Origin: CF-167 sp963695195
GTDB taxonomy: Bacteria; Chloroflexota; Limnocylindria; QHBO01
Length of the DNA stretch: 64,000 nucleotides
Reading direction: 5' to 3'
NCBI GenBank assembly: GCA_963695195.1
Contig: CAVOGE010000007.1
Span: 434,001 to 498,000 of the forward strand
The translations under genes and the position numbers were made by a program. How positions within the stretch are numbered: the first letter of the stretch is position 1; every line of letters starts with the position of its first letter. Shown in pieces: positions 34,503 to 43,010 of this stretch. The notes beneath the pieces are model-generated. The model was given only the letters and a program-made list of their open reading frames with translations. It was not told the DNA's origin and did no database searches.

Positions 34503-35645
34503 GATGTGGATGCCTCCGTTGGGTGCGACGGGATGCCGACCGGCAGCCGAGCCTCGCGTCGGTGGTGATGTCGTTCGAGAGCTGACACGATACGGTCCCG
34601 CGGCGTTGCCGTCGCCGAACAGGTCAGGACGTGCCCGCCCGCGATCCATGGCGAGCGCGTCGGCCAGGACCTCCCGCAGCCCGGCCGGATCGTTACCGAT
34701 CACGCGATTCCAGCCAGCGGCCACCGTCTCGGGCCACTCGGTCTCGGTGCGCAGGGTGAGGCATGGGACGCCGGCCAGGTACGCCTCCTTCTGCACGCCG
34801 CCGGAGTCGGTGAGGATCGCCGATGCGGAGCGCTCCAGGGCAACCATCTCGAGGTAGCCGACCGGCGGCACCGCGACGATGCCGACCCCCAGTGCCAGGC
34901 CAGCGCGCTCCATGCTCGCGCTCGTCCGGGGGTGCATCGGGAAGAGCACCGACCGGTCGCCCGCCGCCGCCGCGATGCTGTCCAGCCAGGCTGCGAGACG
35001 CTCGGGATCGTCCACGTTCTCGGCGCGGTGGAGCGTCAGCAGCAGGTAGCCGGGTCGGTCACGTGCGGCGGAAGGCACCTGGTCACCTGACCGGCTCTCG
35101 GCCCAGCGATAGGCGTCGACCATCACGTCACCGACGTATTCGGAGCGCGCGGCGAGGCCCTCGACGGCGAGGTGTGCCATCGCCGTCTGGGTCGGAGCCA
35201 GGAGCAGGTCGGCAAGGTGGTCGGCGACGACGCGGTTTCGCTCCTCGGGCATCTCCCGGTTGAATGAGCGGAGCCCCGCCTCGACGTGGGCGAGCCACGG
35301 CCGGGATCCGTCGGGGTACGCGATCTTGGATGCGGCAACCGCGGCGGCCAGCGTCGAGTTCGTGTCGCCGTAGACCAGGACGCCATCGGGGCGGTGCTCG
35401 CCGATGATCGGCTCCAGGCGGCGCAGCATCTCGGCGGTCTGGGCCCCGTGCGACCCGCTGCCGACCTCAAGGTTGACGTCGGGCTCAGGCATCTCCAGGT
35501 CACGGAAGAAGGCCGCGCTCATGGCGTCGTCGTAATGCTGTCCGGTGTGCACCAGCAGCTCGTCGTGCGAGCGCCGCAGCGCGCGACTCAGCGGCGCCGC
35601 CTTGATGAACTGCGGCCGCGCGCCCACGACCGTCAGGACCCTCAT
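34499..35645 (-). CDS. UDP-HexNAc 2-epimerase (WecB/WbpI type), frameshifted near the 3' end
   Basis: The non-hydrolysing 2-epimerase has VVGARPQFIKAAPL at 5-18, HTGQHYDDAMS, HVEAGLRSFNREMPEE near 112 and DSGGVQKEAYLAGVPC near 290. One extra base in a GGG run (plus-strand CCC 34597-34599) throws the frame after GDGNAA. In the other frame the expected ending DRIVSALERHHHRR appears and stops at 34499-34501, overlapping the aminotransferase GTG. The span is 3n+1 bases, as expected. Corrected length is about 381 residues, normal for the family. In this operon it would convert the gluco to the manno form of the 2,3-diamino uronate. Confidence 0.88.
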
Positions 35646-36247
35646 CCCCCGGCCTCGCCGGCGCGCGGAGGGAAGTGCGTCCCGCAGCGGGGGCATGGGC
35701 CATGGAAAGCCGCGCCGTCCTCTCCATCGCGCAGCGGCTGACCGCACGGGCAGGCGCTCCCGACTCGGCGTGCAGGATTGCCGACGGCCAGCTCGTAGTC
35801 GGCCAGGTCGCGCGTCACCACGCTGCCGGAGCCGACCATCGCCCAGCGCCCGATCGTCACGCCCGGCAGGATGGTGCTGTTGGCGCCCAGGGCCGCCCCG
35901 GCTCGGACCAGGGTGGGGCTCACCTCCCAGTCGGCATCGGTCTTGAGGGTGCCGTCCGGGTTGACCGCGCGCGGCACCTTGTCGTTGGTGAAGCAGACGT
36001 GCGGACCGATGAAGACACCATCCTCCACGGTCACCCCTGCGTAGGCGCTCACGTTGTTCTGGATCTTCACCCGGTCGCCTATGACCACGCCGGCGTCGAC
36101 GTAGACGTTCTTGCCGATGACGCAGTCCGACCCGATCTGCGCGCCCTCGCGTACCTGTGCGCCATGCCAGATGCTCGTGCCGCTGCCGATCGAGGCGGTG
36201 TCTGCCACGTCGGCGCTCGGGTGGATGCGCGCAGGACGGTTGTTCAT
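35642..36247 (-). CDS. Hexapeptide N-acetyltransferase (WbpD/WlbB type)
   Basis: The 201-residue protein is a left-handed beta-helix: IHPSADVADTASIGSGTSIWHGAQV at the N-terminus, then IGKNVYVDAGVVIGDRVKIQNNVS and FIGPHVCFTNDKVPRA near 85. This matches the WbpD/WlbB group that acetylates the 3-amino group of UDP-GlcNAc3NA. The last ~45 residues are extra, with CPCG and CPRCG pairs that look like a small zinc knuckle. The ATG at 36247 has GGAG 6 nt upstream and overlaps nothing before it; the stop overlaps the epimerase start (ATGA). It is the first gene of the operon. Confidence 0.9.
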   Translation of the reverse strand: MNNRPARIHPSADVADTASIGSGTSIWHGAQVREGAQIGSDCVIGKNVYVDAGVVIGDRVKIQNNVSAYAGVTVEDGVFIGPHVCFTNDKVPRAVNPDGTLKTDADWEVSPTLVRAGAALGANSTILPGVTIGRWAMVGSGSVVTRDLADYELAVGNPARRVGSACPCGQPLRDGEDGAAFHGPCPRCGTHFPPRAGEAGG

Positions 36248-36268
36248 GCGTGCTCCATTGGGGCGGCA

Positions 36269-36274
36269 ATTGTA
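36269..36274 (-). promoter_or_regulatory. Candidate -10 box (TACAAT) for the UDP-diacetamido-uronate operon
   Basis: TACAAT on the minus strand lies 21 nt before the ATG at 36247, next to the rdgB stop at 36279. The -35 position (GGCCGG) is not recognisable. It suggests that the six-gene operon has its own promoter. Confidence 0.35.
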
Positions 36275-36278
36275 TCCA

Positions 36279-36908
36279 TCAGCCGTGGTCCCCGGCCACG
36301 CCAGGATCATCAAGGAGCTGTCGGAGGCGCGGAAGCGCATCTGCCACTGCGCGGCCGCGATGCGAGATCGCATCCTTCTCCACCTCCGGCAACTCGGCCG
36401 TGGTGACGCCGCTCGGGAGCAGGAAGATCGGGTCGTAGCCAAAGCCGGCCCGGCCTCGCCGTTCGGTCGCCAATGTCCCCTCGACCACGCCGCTGAAGAG
36501 CTCGACTCGAGGGTCGCGCGGCGTCCCATCCGGGCCTGAACCGGGGACAGCCAGCGCAAGCCAGCAGACCATGCGCGCGCGGCGGTCCACGGCTCCCGTG
36601 ACCGCCTCCAACAGCTGGTCCGGGTCACCACCTACTCGGCCGAACCGGGCGCTCCTCACCCCGGGACCCCAGGCGAGCGCCGCCACCTCGATCCCCGAGT
36701 CATCCGCGAGTGCGGGAAGGCCCGATCCGCGAGCGTAGGCAACCGCCTTGGCCGCTGCATTCTCGGCGTAGCTGTCGTGCGGTTCCGGGACGTCAAGGTG
36801 GAGGCCCAGCTGCTGCGGGGTCACGATGCTCCCGGAGATCTCGCCGAGGAGTCGAGCGAACTCGCGCTGCTTGCCGACATTGGTGGTGGCCAGCAGGAGC
36901 CTGCTCAC
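36279..36908 (-). CDS. rdgB: XTP/dITP diphosphatase (RdgB/HAM1)
   Basis: The enzyme removes ITP, dITP and XTP from the nucleotide pool. The 209-residue product has the N-terminal ATTNVGKQREF block, ADDSGIEVAAL near 70, FGYDPIFLLPSG near 160 and the closing SHRGRAV motif. The start is a GTG at 36908 that overlaps the rph stop (GTGA); longer open frame is a shadow of rph. rph-rdgB is a common bacterial pair. Confidence 0.94.
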   Translation of the reverse strand: MSRLLLATTNVGKQREFARLLGEISGSIVTPQQLGLHLDVPEPHDSYAENAAAKAVAYARGSGLPALADDSGIEVAALAWGPGVRSARFGRVGGDPDQLLEAVTGAVDRRARMVCWLALAVPGSGPDGTPRDPRVELFSGVVEGTLATERRGRAGFGYDPIFLLPSGVTTAELPEVEKDAISHRGRAVADALPRLRQLLDDPGVAGDHG

Positions 36909-37639
36909 TCGGACGCGGGAGCCTCGATGGCCGCCTGCTGGAGTGCGAAGAGCTGGCGGATCCCGCCACCCGCGAGGTCGAGGAGCTGGTTCATATGCTC
37001 GCGGCTGAAGGAGTGCTGCTCCCCGGTCCCCTGCACTTCGATGAATCGGTCGTCGTCGGTCATGACGACGTTGAAATCCACCTCGGCGGTCGAGTCCTCT
37101 GCGTAGTCGAGGTCGAGCAGCAACTGTCCGCCGGAGATCCCCACGCTGACCGCCGCGACCTTGCCGACCAGCAGGTGCCCCATCCCGAACTTGGTGAGCG
37201 CGCGTGCCAGGGCGACGTATGCGCCGGTGATGCTCGCCGTGCGCGTTCCGCCGTCCGCCTGGATCACGTCGCAGTCGAGGGTGATGGTCCGCTCGCCGAG
37301 GCGCGGCAGGTCGATGCACGCGCGCAGCGATCGTCCGATCAGTCGCTGGATCTCGTGGGTTCGACCCCCGATCCGCCCGGTCTGGGCCTCGCGCTGGCTC
37401 CGCTCGGTCCCCGCCCGCGGCAGCATGCTGTACTCAGCAGTGATCCAGCCCTTGCCCTTGCCGCGCATCCAGCCCGGAACGCGATCCTCGATGGTGGCGG
37501 CACAGATGACGCGCGTGTCGCCCACTCGGATGAGGACCGATCCCTCGGCGAACTTGAGGTAGTCGGGCACGATCTTGACCGGGCGCAGCTGGTTGACAGC
37601 GCGCCCCTCGGCACGACGCGATGCGGCGATGGAGGTCAT
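36905..37639 (-). CDS. rph: Ribonuclease PH
   Basis: This phosphate-dependent 3'-5' exoribonuclease trims tRNA 3' ends. The 244-residue product has the RPVKIVPDYLKFAEGSVL N-terminus, the catalytic Arg/Asp blocks GRSLRACIDL and DVIQADGGTRTASI, and the C-terminal VQGTGEQHSFSREHMNQLLDLA. A TAGAAT box lies exactly 7 nt before the ATG with no Shine-Dalgarno, so the mRNA is probably leaderless. It is coupled to rdgB by a 4-bp overlap and diverges from a glycosyltransferase gene. Confidence 0.96.
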   Translation of the reverse strand: MTSIAASRRAEGRAVNQLRPVKIVPDYLKFAEGSVLIRVGDTRVICAATIEDRVPGWMRGKGKGWITAEYSMLPRAGTERSQREAQTGRIGGRTHEIQRLIGRSLRACIDLPRLGERTITLDCDVIQADGGTRTASITGAYVALARALTKFGMGHLLVGKVAAVSVGISGGQLLLDLDYAEDSTAEVDFNVVMTDDDRFIEVQGTGEQHSFSREHMNQLLDLAGGGIRQLFALQQAAIEAPASE

Positions 37640-37646
37640 GACGCCG

Positions 37647-37652
37647 ATTCTA
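37647..37652 (-). promoter_or_regulatory. Candidate -10 box (TAGAAT) of rph, leaderless type
   Basis: TAGAAT on the minus strand is separated from the ATG at 37639 by 7 nt. There is no Shine-Dalgarno. This is the clearest example of the pattern in the window. Confidence 0.55.
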
Positions 37653-37718
37653 CGCGCCGCGCCCCCCGGTGCGGTTCGCCGCGAGGGGCCGGGGATGCGC
37701 TACCGTCAGGCCCGAGCC

Positions 37719-38688
37719 ATGCGTCCCCTTCGCCTGCTGGTCATCAGCGCCCGCTATCCGACATCCGACCGCCCCGCGGCCGGGGCGTTCGTGCGCGACC
37801 GCCTGGCCGATCCTGCGATCACCACCACGGTGATCGCGCCACGCGACTATGCGCACGCGGGTTGGCGCCGCTACCTGTCCATGACCTGGGCAGCGCTGGC
37901 GCGGCGCGGCCGCTATGACGGTGTCGAGGGACACTTCGTGGTGCCCGCCGGCGCGGTGGCCTTGCTGGCGGCCCGGGTCCGTCGCCTTCCGCTGGTGGTC
38001 TTCGCGCACGGCAGCGACGTGCGCGAGATCGCCCACCGCGGCCGGGCAATGCGGTGGCTGGCACGCCGGGTGATCCGCGGTGCCGACGCGATCGTTGCCA
38101 ACTCGGAGGACACGGCTGCGCTGGTACGTGCACTCGGTGGCGACCCGATCGTCATCGCGCCGGGCGTCGACCGGGCGCGCTTCCACGTGCTGCCGCGTCC
38201 AGCCACGCGGCGGGTTCTCTACCTGGGCGGCGACCTCTCGTCCAAGGGCATCGAAACGGCCCGCGCACTGGCCGACACCCTGCTCGGACCGGGAATTCGC
38301 GAGGTCGATCCGGCGGAGGTGCCGGAGCTGATGGCGTCACACGACGTGGTGCTGGTCCCATCCCAGGCGGAGGGGTTCGGCCTCGTTGCCGCCGAGGCGA
38401 TCGCCGCGGGCCGCTGGGTGGTGGCCAGCGACACCGGCGGGCTGCGTGACGTGGTGCGTGACGGAGTCAGCGGAACGCTGGTGCGCGACGGCGACTTCGC
38501 CGAGGCGCTGGCACGGGTCCCCGACTACGACCCGGTGGCGGTCGCGGCCACGGCCGGAGCGATTCGCGATCGAAGGCACCTGGCGGGGCGCGATGGACGT
38601 CTGGAGTCGAGTGCTCGCCGCCCGGGCTCAGCGCAGGAACAAGATTACGACCCGCGCAGCCAGTAGCCGGCCCAGACTCCGTTGGTGA
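37719..38688 (+). CDS. GT4-type glycosyltransferase, frameshifted near the 3' end
   Basis: The GT-B protein begins MRPLRLLVISARYPTSDRPA and has VFAHGSDVREI, a VPSQAEGFGLVAAEAIAAGRWV donor site near 215 and a GGLRDVVRDGVSGTLV block. One extra G at about 38556-38557 shifts the frame. In the other frame a natural-looking ending (RFAIEGTWRGAMDVWSRVLAAR) continues to a stop at 38688, and the span is 3n+1 bases. Without correction the frame ends at 38666. The 3' end overlaps the convergent surface-protein gene by about 60 bp. An ATG at 37695 with a nearby purine run is an alternative start. Span and function are likely; the exact C-terminus is not. Confidence 0.78.
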
Positions 38689-39400
38689 CGTAGTACCAGC
38701 TGCCCGATGGTTGGCGATGATGGTGCGCCTGCTGGTGCTGGCACCGGAGTCCTTGGGCAGGGTGTAGCTCTTCTGCGCGGTCAGGCGCCGCTGCTGTTGA
38801 ACTTGTAGCCGGTGTGGGTGCCGCCCTTGAAGACCAGCGACACCGCCGGGCTGTAGGTGGCGTTGGGGAGTGAAGCGGCGGCCACCGGCGCAGTCTTCAG
38901 GAACAAGATCTCCGACCCGCGCAGCCAGTAGCCGGCCCACACTCCGTTGGTGACGTAGTACCAGCTGCCCGACTGGTTGGCGATGGTGGTGCGCTTGCTG
39001 GTGCTGGCACCGGAGTCCTTGGGCAGGGTGTAGCTCTTCTGCGCGGTCATGGCGCCGCTGCTGTGAACTGTCAGCCGGGTGGGTGCCGCCGTGAAGCCAG
39101 CGACACCGCCGGGCTGAAGGTGACGTTCGGGAGTGAAGCGGTCGAGGTCGGGGGCGGCGGGGCCACGACCGGCGCAGCCAGGAACAACATGCTCGATTCA
39201 CGCACCCAGAAGCCGTCCCATATGCCGGTGGTGATCAGGAACCAGGTACCGGCTGCGTTGGCAATGGTCTCGCTCCGTGACTGGTGGCGCGCCAGAGTCG
39301 CGCGACAGGGTGGCGCTCTTCGGTCGCGGTCACCCGCCGGCGCAGTCGAAGCTGTACCCGGTGTGCGTTGCCGCCCTGAAGGTGAGCGCCCGCCACGGGT
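38628..39400. repeat. C-terminal repeat module, degraded copy
   Basis: Three ~265-bp units match the module at 42213-43010 of the neighbouring gene. Unit 38628-38891 is 264 bp rather than 267 because of three single-base losses relative to the unit at 42213. The match continues about 17 bp past the stop codon. The two units farther in are more divergent and carry more indels. Confidence 0.85.
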
Positions 39401-42085
39401 GTAGGTGGTAACGCCTCAGGGGCCGTCCGAAGGGTCCAGGCGATTCGCGAGAGCAGATTGCCGGCGGCGTCACGGATGGCCCCGCGCAGCGTCGCGCGGT
39501 AGAGGGAGCCGGAAGCCAACGCCACCGTGGGCCGATAGGTCGCGCGCCGGGTGGCTGCGTCGTAGGCAACACTCCCCGCCACCGGGGCGCCGGTGGCGGA
39601 GTCGATGAGTGTGAAGTGAAGCGGTCGATCGCCGGTCACCGACTCGTTCATGGTCGCGGTCACGATGCCGTCGTCGACACGCCGGACCCGATCGGCGAGA
39701 GCGAACCGGCGCGTCGGACCCGTCAGGTCGGCGGAGACCCCCCACGCGGCGAGCACTGCGCCGTCGACGCCGACTGCCGGTGCCGGGTGCGTACCCGCGG
39801 CGTCCGTCGCGGTGATGCGCAGCAGATACGCTGCGGCCGCGGCCCAGGACCCTGAGGTCAATCGGCCGTCCCAGGCCGCGCTACGCACGCCGGACCCAGC
39901 GCTGTCCCAGGTCGATGCTTCGCACCACCTCGCCGGCAGACGACAGGACGTCGAGGCGCACGCTCGAGGCGCGCGCGCGGCAAGGTGAAGGATGCCGATG
40001 CTGCCGTCCAGGACGCCGTCTCCGTTCGGACTGATGGTCCTTGGTGAGACCGCGTAAGCCGGTCACCACGGGGGAGATGGTCGTCATGTTCGGGGCCGCC
40101 GTCGGTGCGACATACGGCGCGCCTGAGGTGCCGCCGGCGACCCACCCGAGGCGCGGGTAGTCAGACGACGGCCACTCGGCAAAGTCGAATTGAACCTGGT
40201 ACCAGCTGTAGCCCCCGGCGTCGATCGGTCCGCCGAGGATCGCCACCAGCGCATCGCCCGTCAGTTGGTCGATCGCGGAGAAGGAGGTCCCGACCCCGGA
40301 GCGTACGTTGAGCGTATCAGTCAGCACGCGACCGAAGCCGCCGACCGCCAGGGTAGTGCCCGGCACCGGACTGGATGCCAGCCATGGCTGCTGGTTGCCT
40401 CTTGAAGTCGCTTGCGGCAACGCGGAATTCGTAGGTGTGGCCCGGCACGCCGACGTAGTGGCCGCTCGTGGCCGTGGTGCCGGTCAGCCATGCGTTCCAC
40501 GTCCCGGACGCAGTGTCGCGCACCTGCACGCTGTACGACGCGACGCCCGAGCCGACATCGGTCGCCGCCCAACCACGCGGACGGCAGAGGCATCGGTCAC
40601 CGCCGGGAGGATGCGGATGCCACCGGCCGGTGCCGTCGTGTCGGTGACGAATTTGGCGGCCAGCAGGTTCCACAGCGCGTTGTCTCCCTGGTCCATCAAC
40701 AGCGTCCACATCCCGGTGCCGGCCAGCCCGCGCGCGTTGACCATGTCGTACTTGTGGGTGAGCGAGGTCGGGTCGTCGTAGTAGCCCTGCACCCAGGTGG
40801 CCTTTGCGGAGTCGTAGTACCTGAACCAGGGCACCTTGCCGACGTCGTCCCAGCGCCGTCCGTGGGCAGCGGCAAGGTCGCGGGCACCGGTGTAGTAGTA
40901 CGCCTTGGATGCCGCCGATGCGCCAGATCGCGTCGGGGAGTTCAGCGTGTCGGTCGTCGTCTGCCAGGTGCGACCGTAGTACGGGACCCCCCAGATGATC
41001 TTGCTGGCCGGCATGACCGACAGGAAGTCATCGACCGAATCGGTCACATCGAGGATATAGGGCGACTCCATGGGCGCGACGCCGCCCGCGCGGGACGAGC
41101 CGGACCAGCTGTAGTCGTAGCCCATTACAAAGATTGCATCGGCTGCTCCGGTTGCCGTCAGGGCAGCGACGTCGTAGCCGGTCGACCAGGTGGCAGCGCC
41201 GGCGGTCGTGTCGACCGTCAGGTACGACCCGACGCCAGCTGCCACCAGGCCGGCCTTGAGCTGCCGCACGAAGCTGGTGTACTGGTCACGCTGCGCGGTG
41301 AAGACCGGCTCAAAGTCGAGGTTGACGCCATCGGCGTTGCGGTTGCCGACCGCGGACACGATGTTGTTGACCAGCGCGGTCCGCGCGGTCGCATTGCCGA
41401 GCAGGGCCGCCTGCCCCGCGCCGCCGTCCCAGGCCATCATGGTGATGGTCAGGACGACGCGCACACCTCGCGCGTGAGCCGCATTGATGACGCCGGTCAT
41501 GGCGCTCGAGTTCCAGCCGCTCCAGCCCGCAGTCGGCGCGCCACCACTCGAGGTCGCGAGGCTGCCGTCGGACCGAGCCGCGACGCCGAAGTAGGCGATG
41601 GTGGTCACGAGCTGGTACTGCATCCACTGCAGTTCGCCAGGCGCTGAGCATCCAGTACGGCAGGAAGCCAAAGACCTCCTTGAGCATGCCGTTGGGCAGC
41701 GATGTGGCCGCCAACGTCGCGTAGGCCGCACCGGGCGATGCCAGGCCGAACGGGGAGACATGGCGTCGGCGATCCGGTCGCGAGCGACAGTGATGCTGCG
41801 TCGCGTTGATCTTGTCAGGACGCTCACCGGGCGCGAAGGAGGCGATCCTGCTCGTGCTCGGCAAGCATCTGGGCCTGAACCGATGACTCCTGGACCCATG
41901 CCGGCTTGACCGGCAGCACCTTCCCGTTCGGGAGGGTCACGGGCCCATCGCGGCGAAGCGGAGGTATGACGACGGATGGAGGAGTGCTGAGATCGGGTTC
42001 GCCGCACGCACGACACCGGGAGCGGCAGACCACTCCGACCAGGAGCCCGTCAGACCACGAGGATCGCGATCGGTCGACGTGTCAT
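38628..42085 (-). pseudogene. Secreted multidomain GH18-like surface protein, broken by many frameshifts
   Basis: Joining short frames from the minus strand gives one ~1,150-residue protein. In order: a start near ATG 42085 with a hydrophobic, Ala-rich signal region; a LPNGKVLPVKPAWVQ stretch; a GH18-type barrel (EVFGFLPYWML, then DGVNLDFEP with the catalytic Glu at about 41300, and IIWGVPYYGRTW); an Fn3-like part (VASYSVQVRD); an SH3-like part (TDTLNVRSGVGTSFS); a FlgD-like ISPNGDGVLDG part; an SbsA-type Ig part (LRGAIRDAAGNLLSRIAWTLRT); and three C-terminal repeats. At least seven frame changes are needed (for example near 41640, 40580, 40420, 40050 and 39890). Either it is decayed or the sequence is poor here. 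Binding or cutting of cell-wall glycan is the likely ancestral role. Confidence 0.75.
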
Positions 42086-42212
42086 ACTTGGATCACCAGC
42101 AGGGTTCAGATGAGCGGACTCGTGCGTCCGCCCGTTCCGGTCTCCAACCTACCGACCCAGACCGGCCCGGACCATGGTACGAATGGGCCGCTCACCGGCT
42201 CGCCGCCCGGGC

Positions 42213-43010
42213 TCAGCGCAGGAACAAGATCTCCGACCCGCGCAGCCAGTAGCCGGCCCACACTCCGTTGGTGACGTAGTACCAGCTGCCCGACTGGTTG
42301 GCGATGGTGGTGCGCTTGCTGGTGCTGGCACCGGAGTCCTTGGGCAGGGTGTAGCTCTTCTGCGCGGTCATGGCGCCGCTGCTGTTGAACTTGTAGCCGG
42401 TGTGGGTGCCGCCCTTGAAGACCAGCGACACCGCCGGGCTGTAGGTGGCGTTGGGGAGTGAAGCGGCGGCCACCGGCGCAGTCTTCAGGAACAAGATCTC
42501 CGACCCGCGCAGCCAGTAGCCGGCCCACACTCCGTTGGTGACGTAGTACCAGCTGCCCGACTGGTTGGCGATGGTGGTGCGCTTGCTGGTGCTGGCACCG
42601 GAGTCCTTGGGCAGGGTGTAGCTCTTCTGCGCGGTCATGGCGCCGCTGCTGTTGAACTTGTAGCCGGTGTGGGTGCCGCCCTTGAAGACCAGCGACACCG
42701 CCGGGCTGTAGGTGGCGTTGGGGAGTGAAGCGGTCGAGGTCGGGGGCGGCGGGGCCACGACCGGCGCAGCCAGGAACAACATGCTCGACTCGCGCAGCCA
42801 GTAGCCGGCCCAGATACCGTTGGTGACCAGGAACCAGTTACCGGACTGGTTGGCGATGGTCGAGCGCGTGCTGGTGTTGGCGCCAGAGTCGCGCGACAGG
42901 GTGGCGCTCTTGGTGGCGGTCACCGCGCCGCTGCTGTTGAACTTGTAGCCGGTGTGGGTGCCGCCCTTGAAGACCAGCGCGGCCGGCGGGTCATAGGTGG
43001 TCGCGGCAGG
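42213..43010. repeat. C-terminal repeat module, intact copy (three units)
   Basis: The units are about 42213-42479, 42480-42764 and 42765-43010; the first two have a 267-bp period (89 codons) and are nearly identical. Each encodes VFKGGTHTGYKF-SSGA, a Ser/Thr-rich middle, then NQSGSWYYVTNGVWAGYWLR and a hydrophobic ILFL end. The second half looks SH3-like. I do not know a name for it. The linker between units one and two is longer (Pro-rich). Confidence 0.9.

Noticed and set aside
33402..36269. A single 955-codon frame covering epimerase and aminotransferase
   Set aside because: It depends on one extra base at 34597-34599 and also includes a shadow of the acetyltransferase gene. The two proteins have separate conserved ends and an overlapping stop/start.
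42213..43010. CRISPR array or non-coding tandem repeat
   Set aside because: The period is 267 bp and the units encode a conserved protein module in frame. There are no short repeat and spacer pairs.
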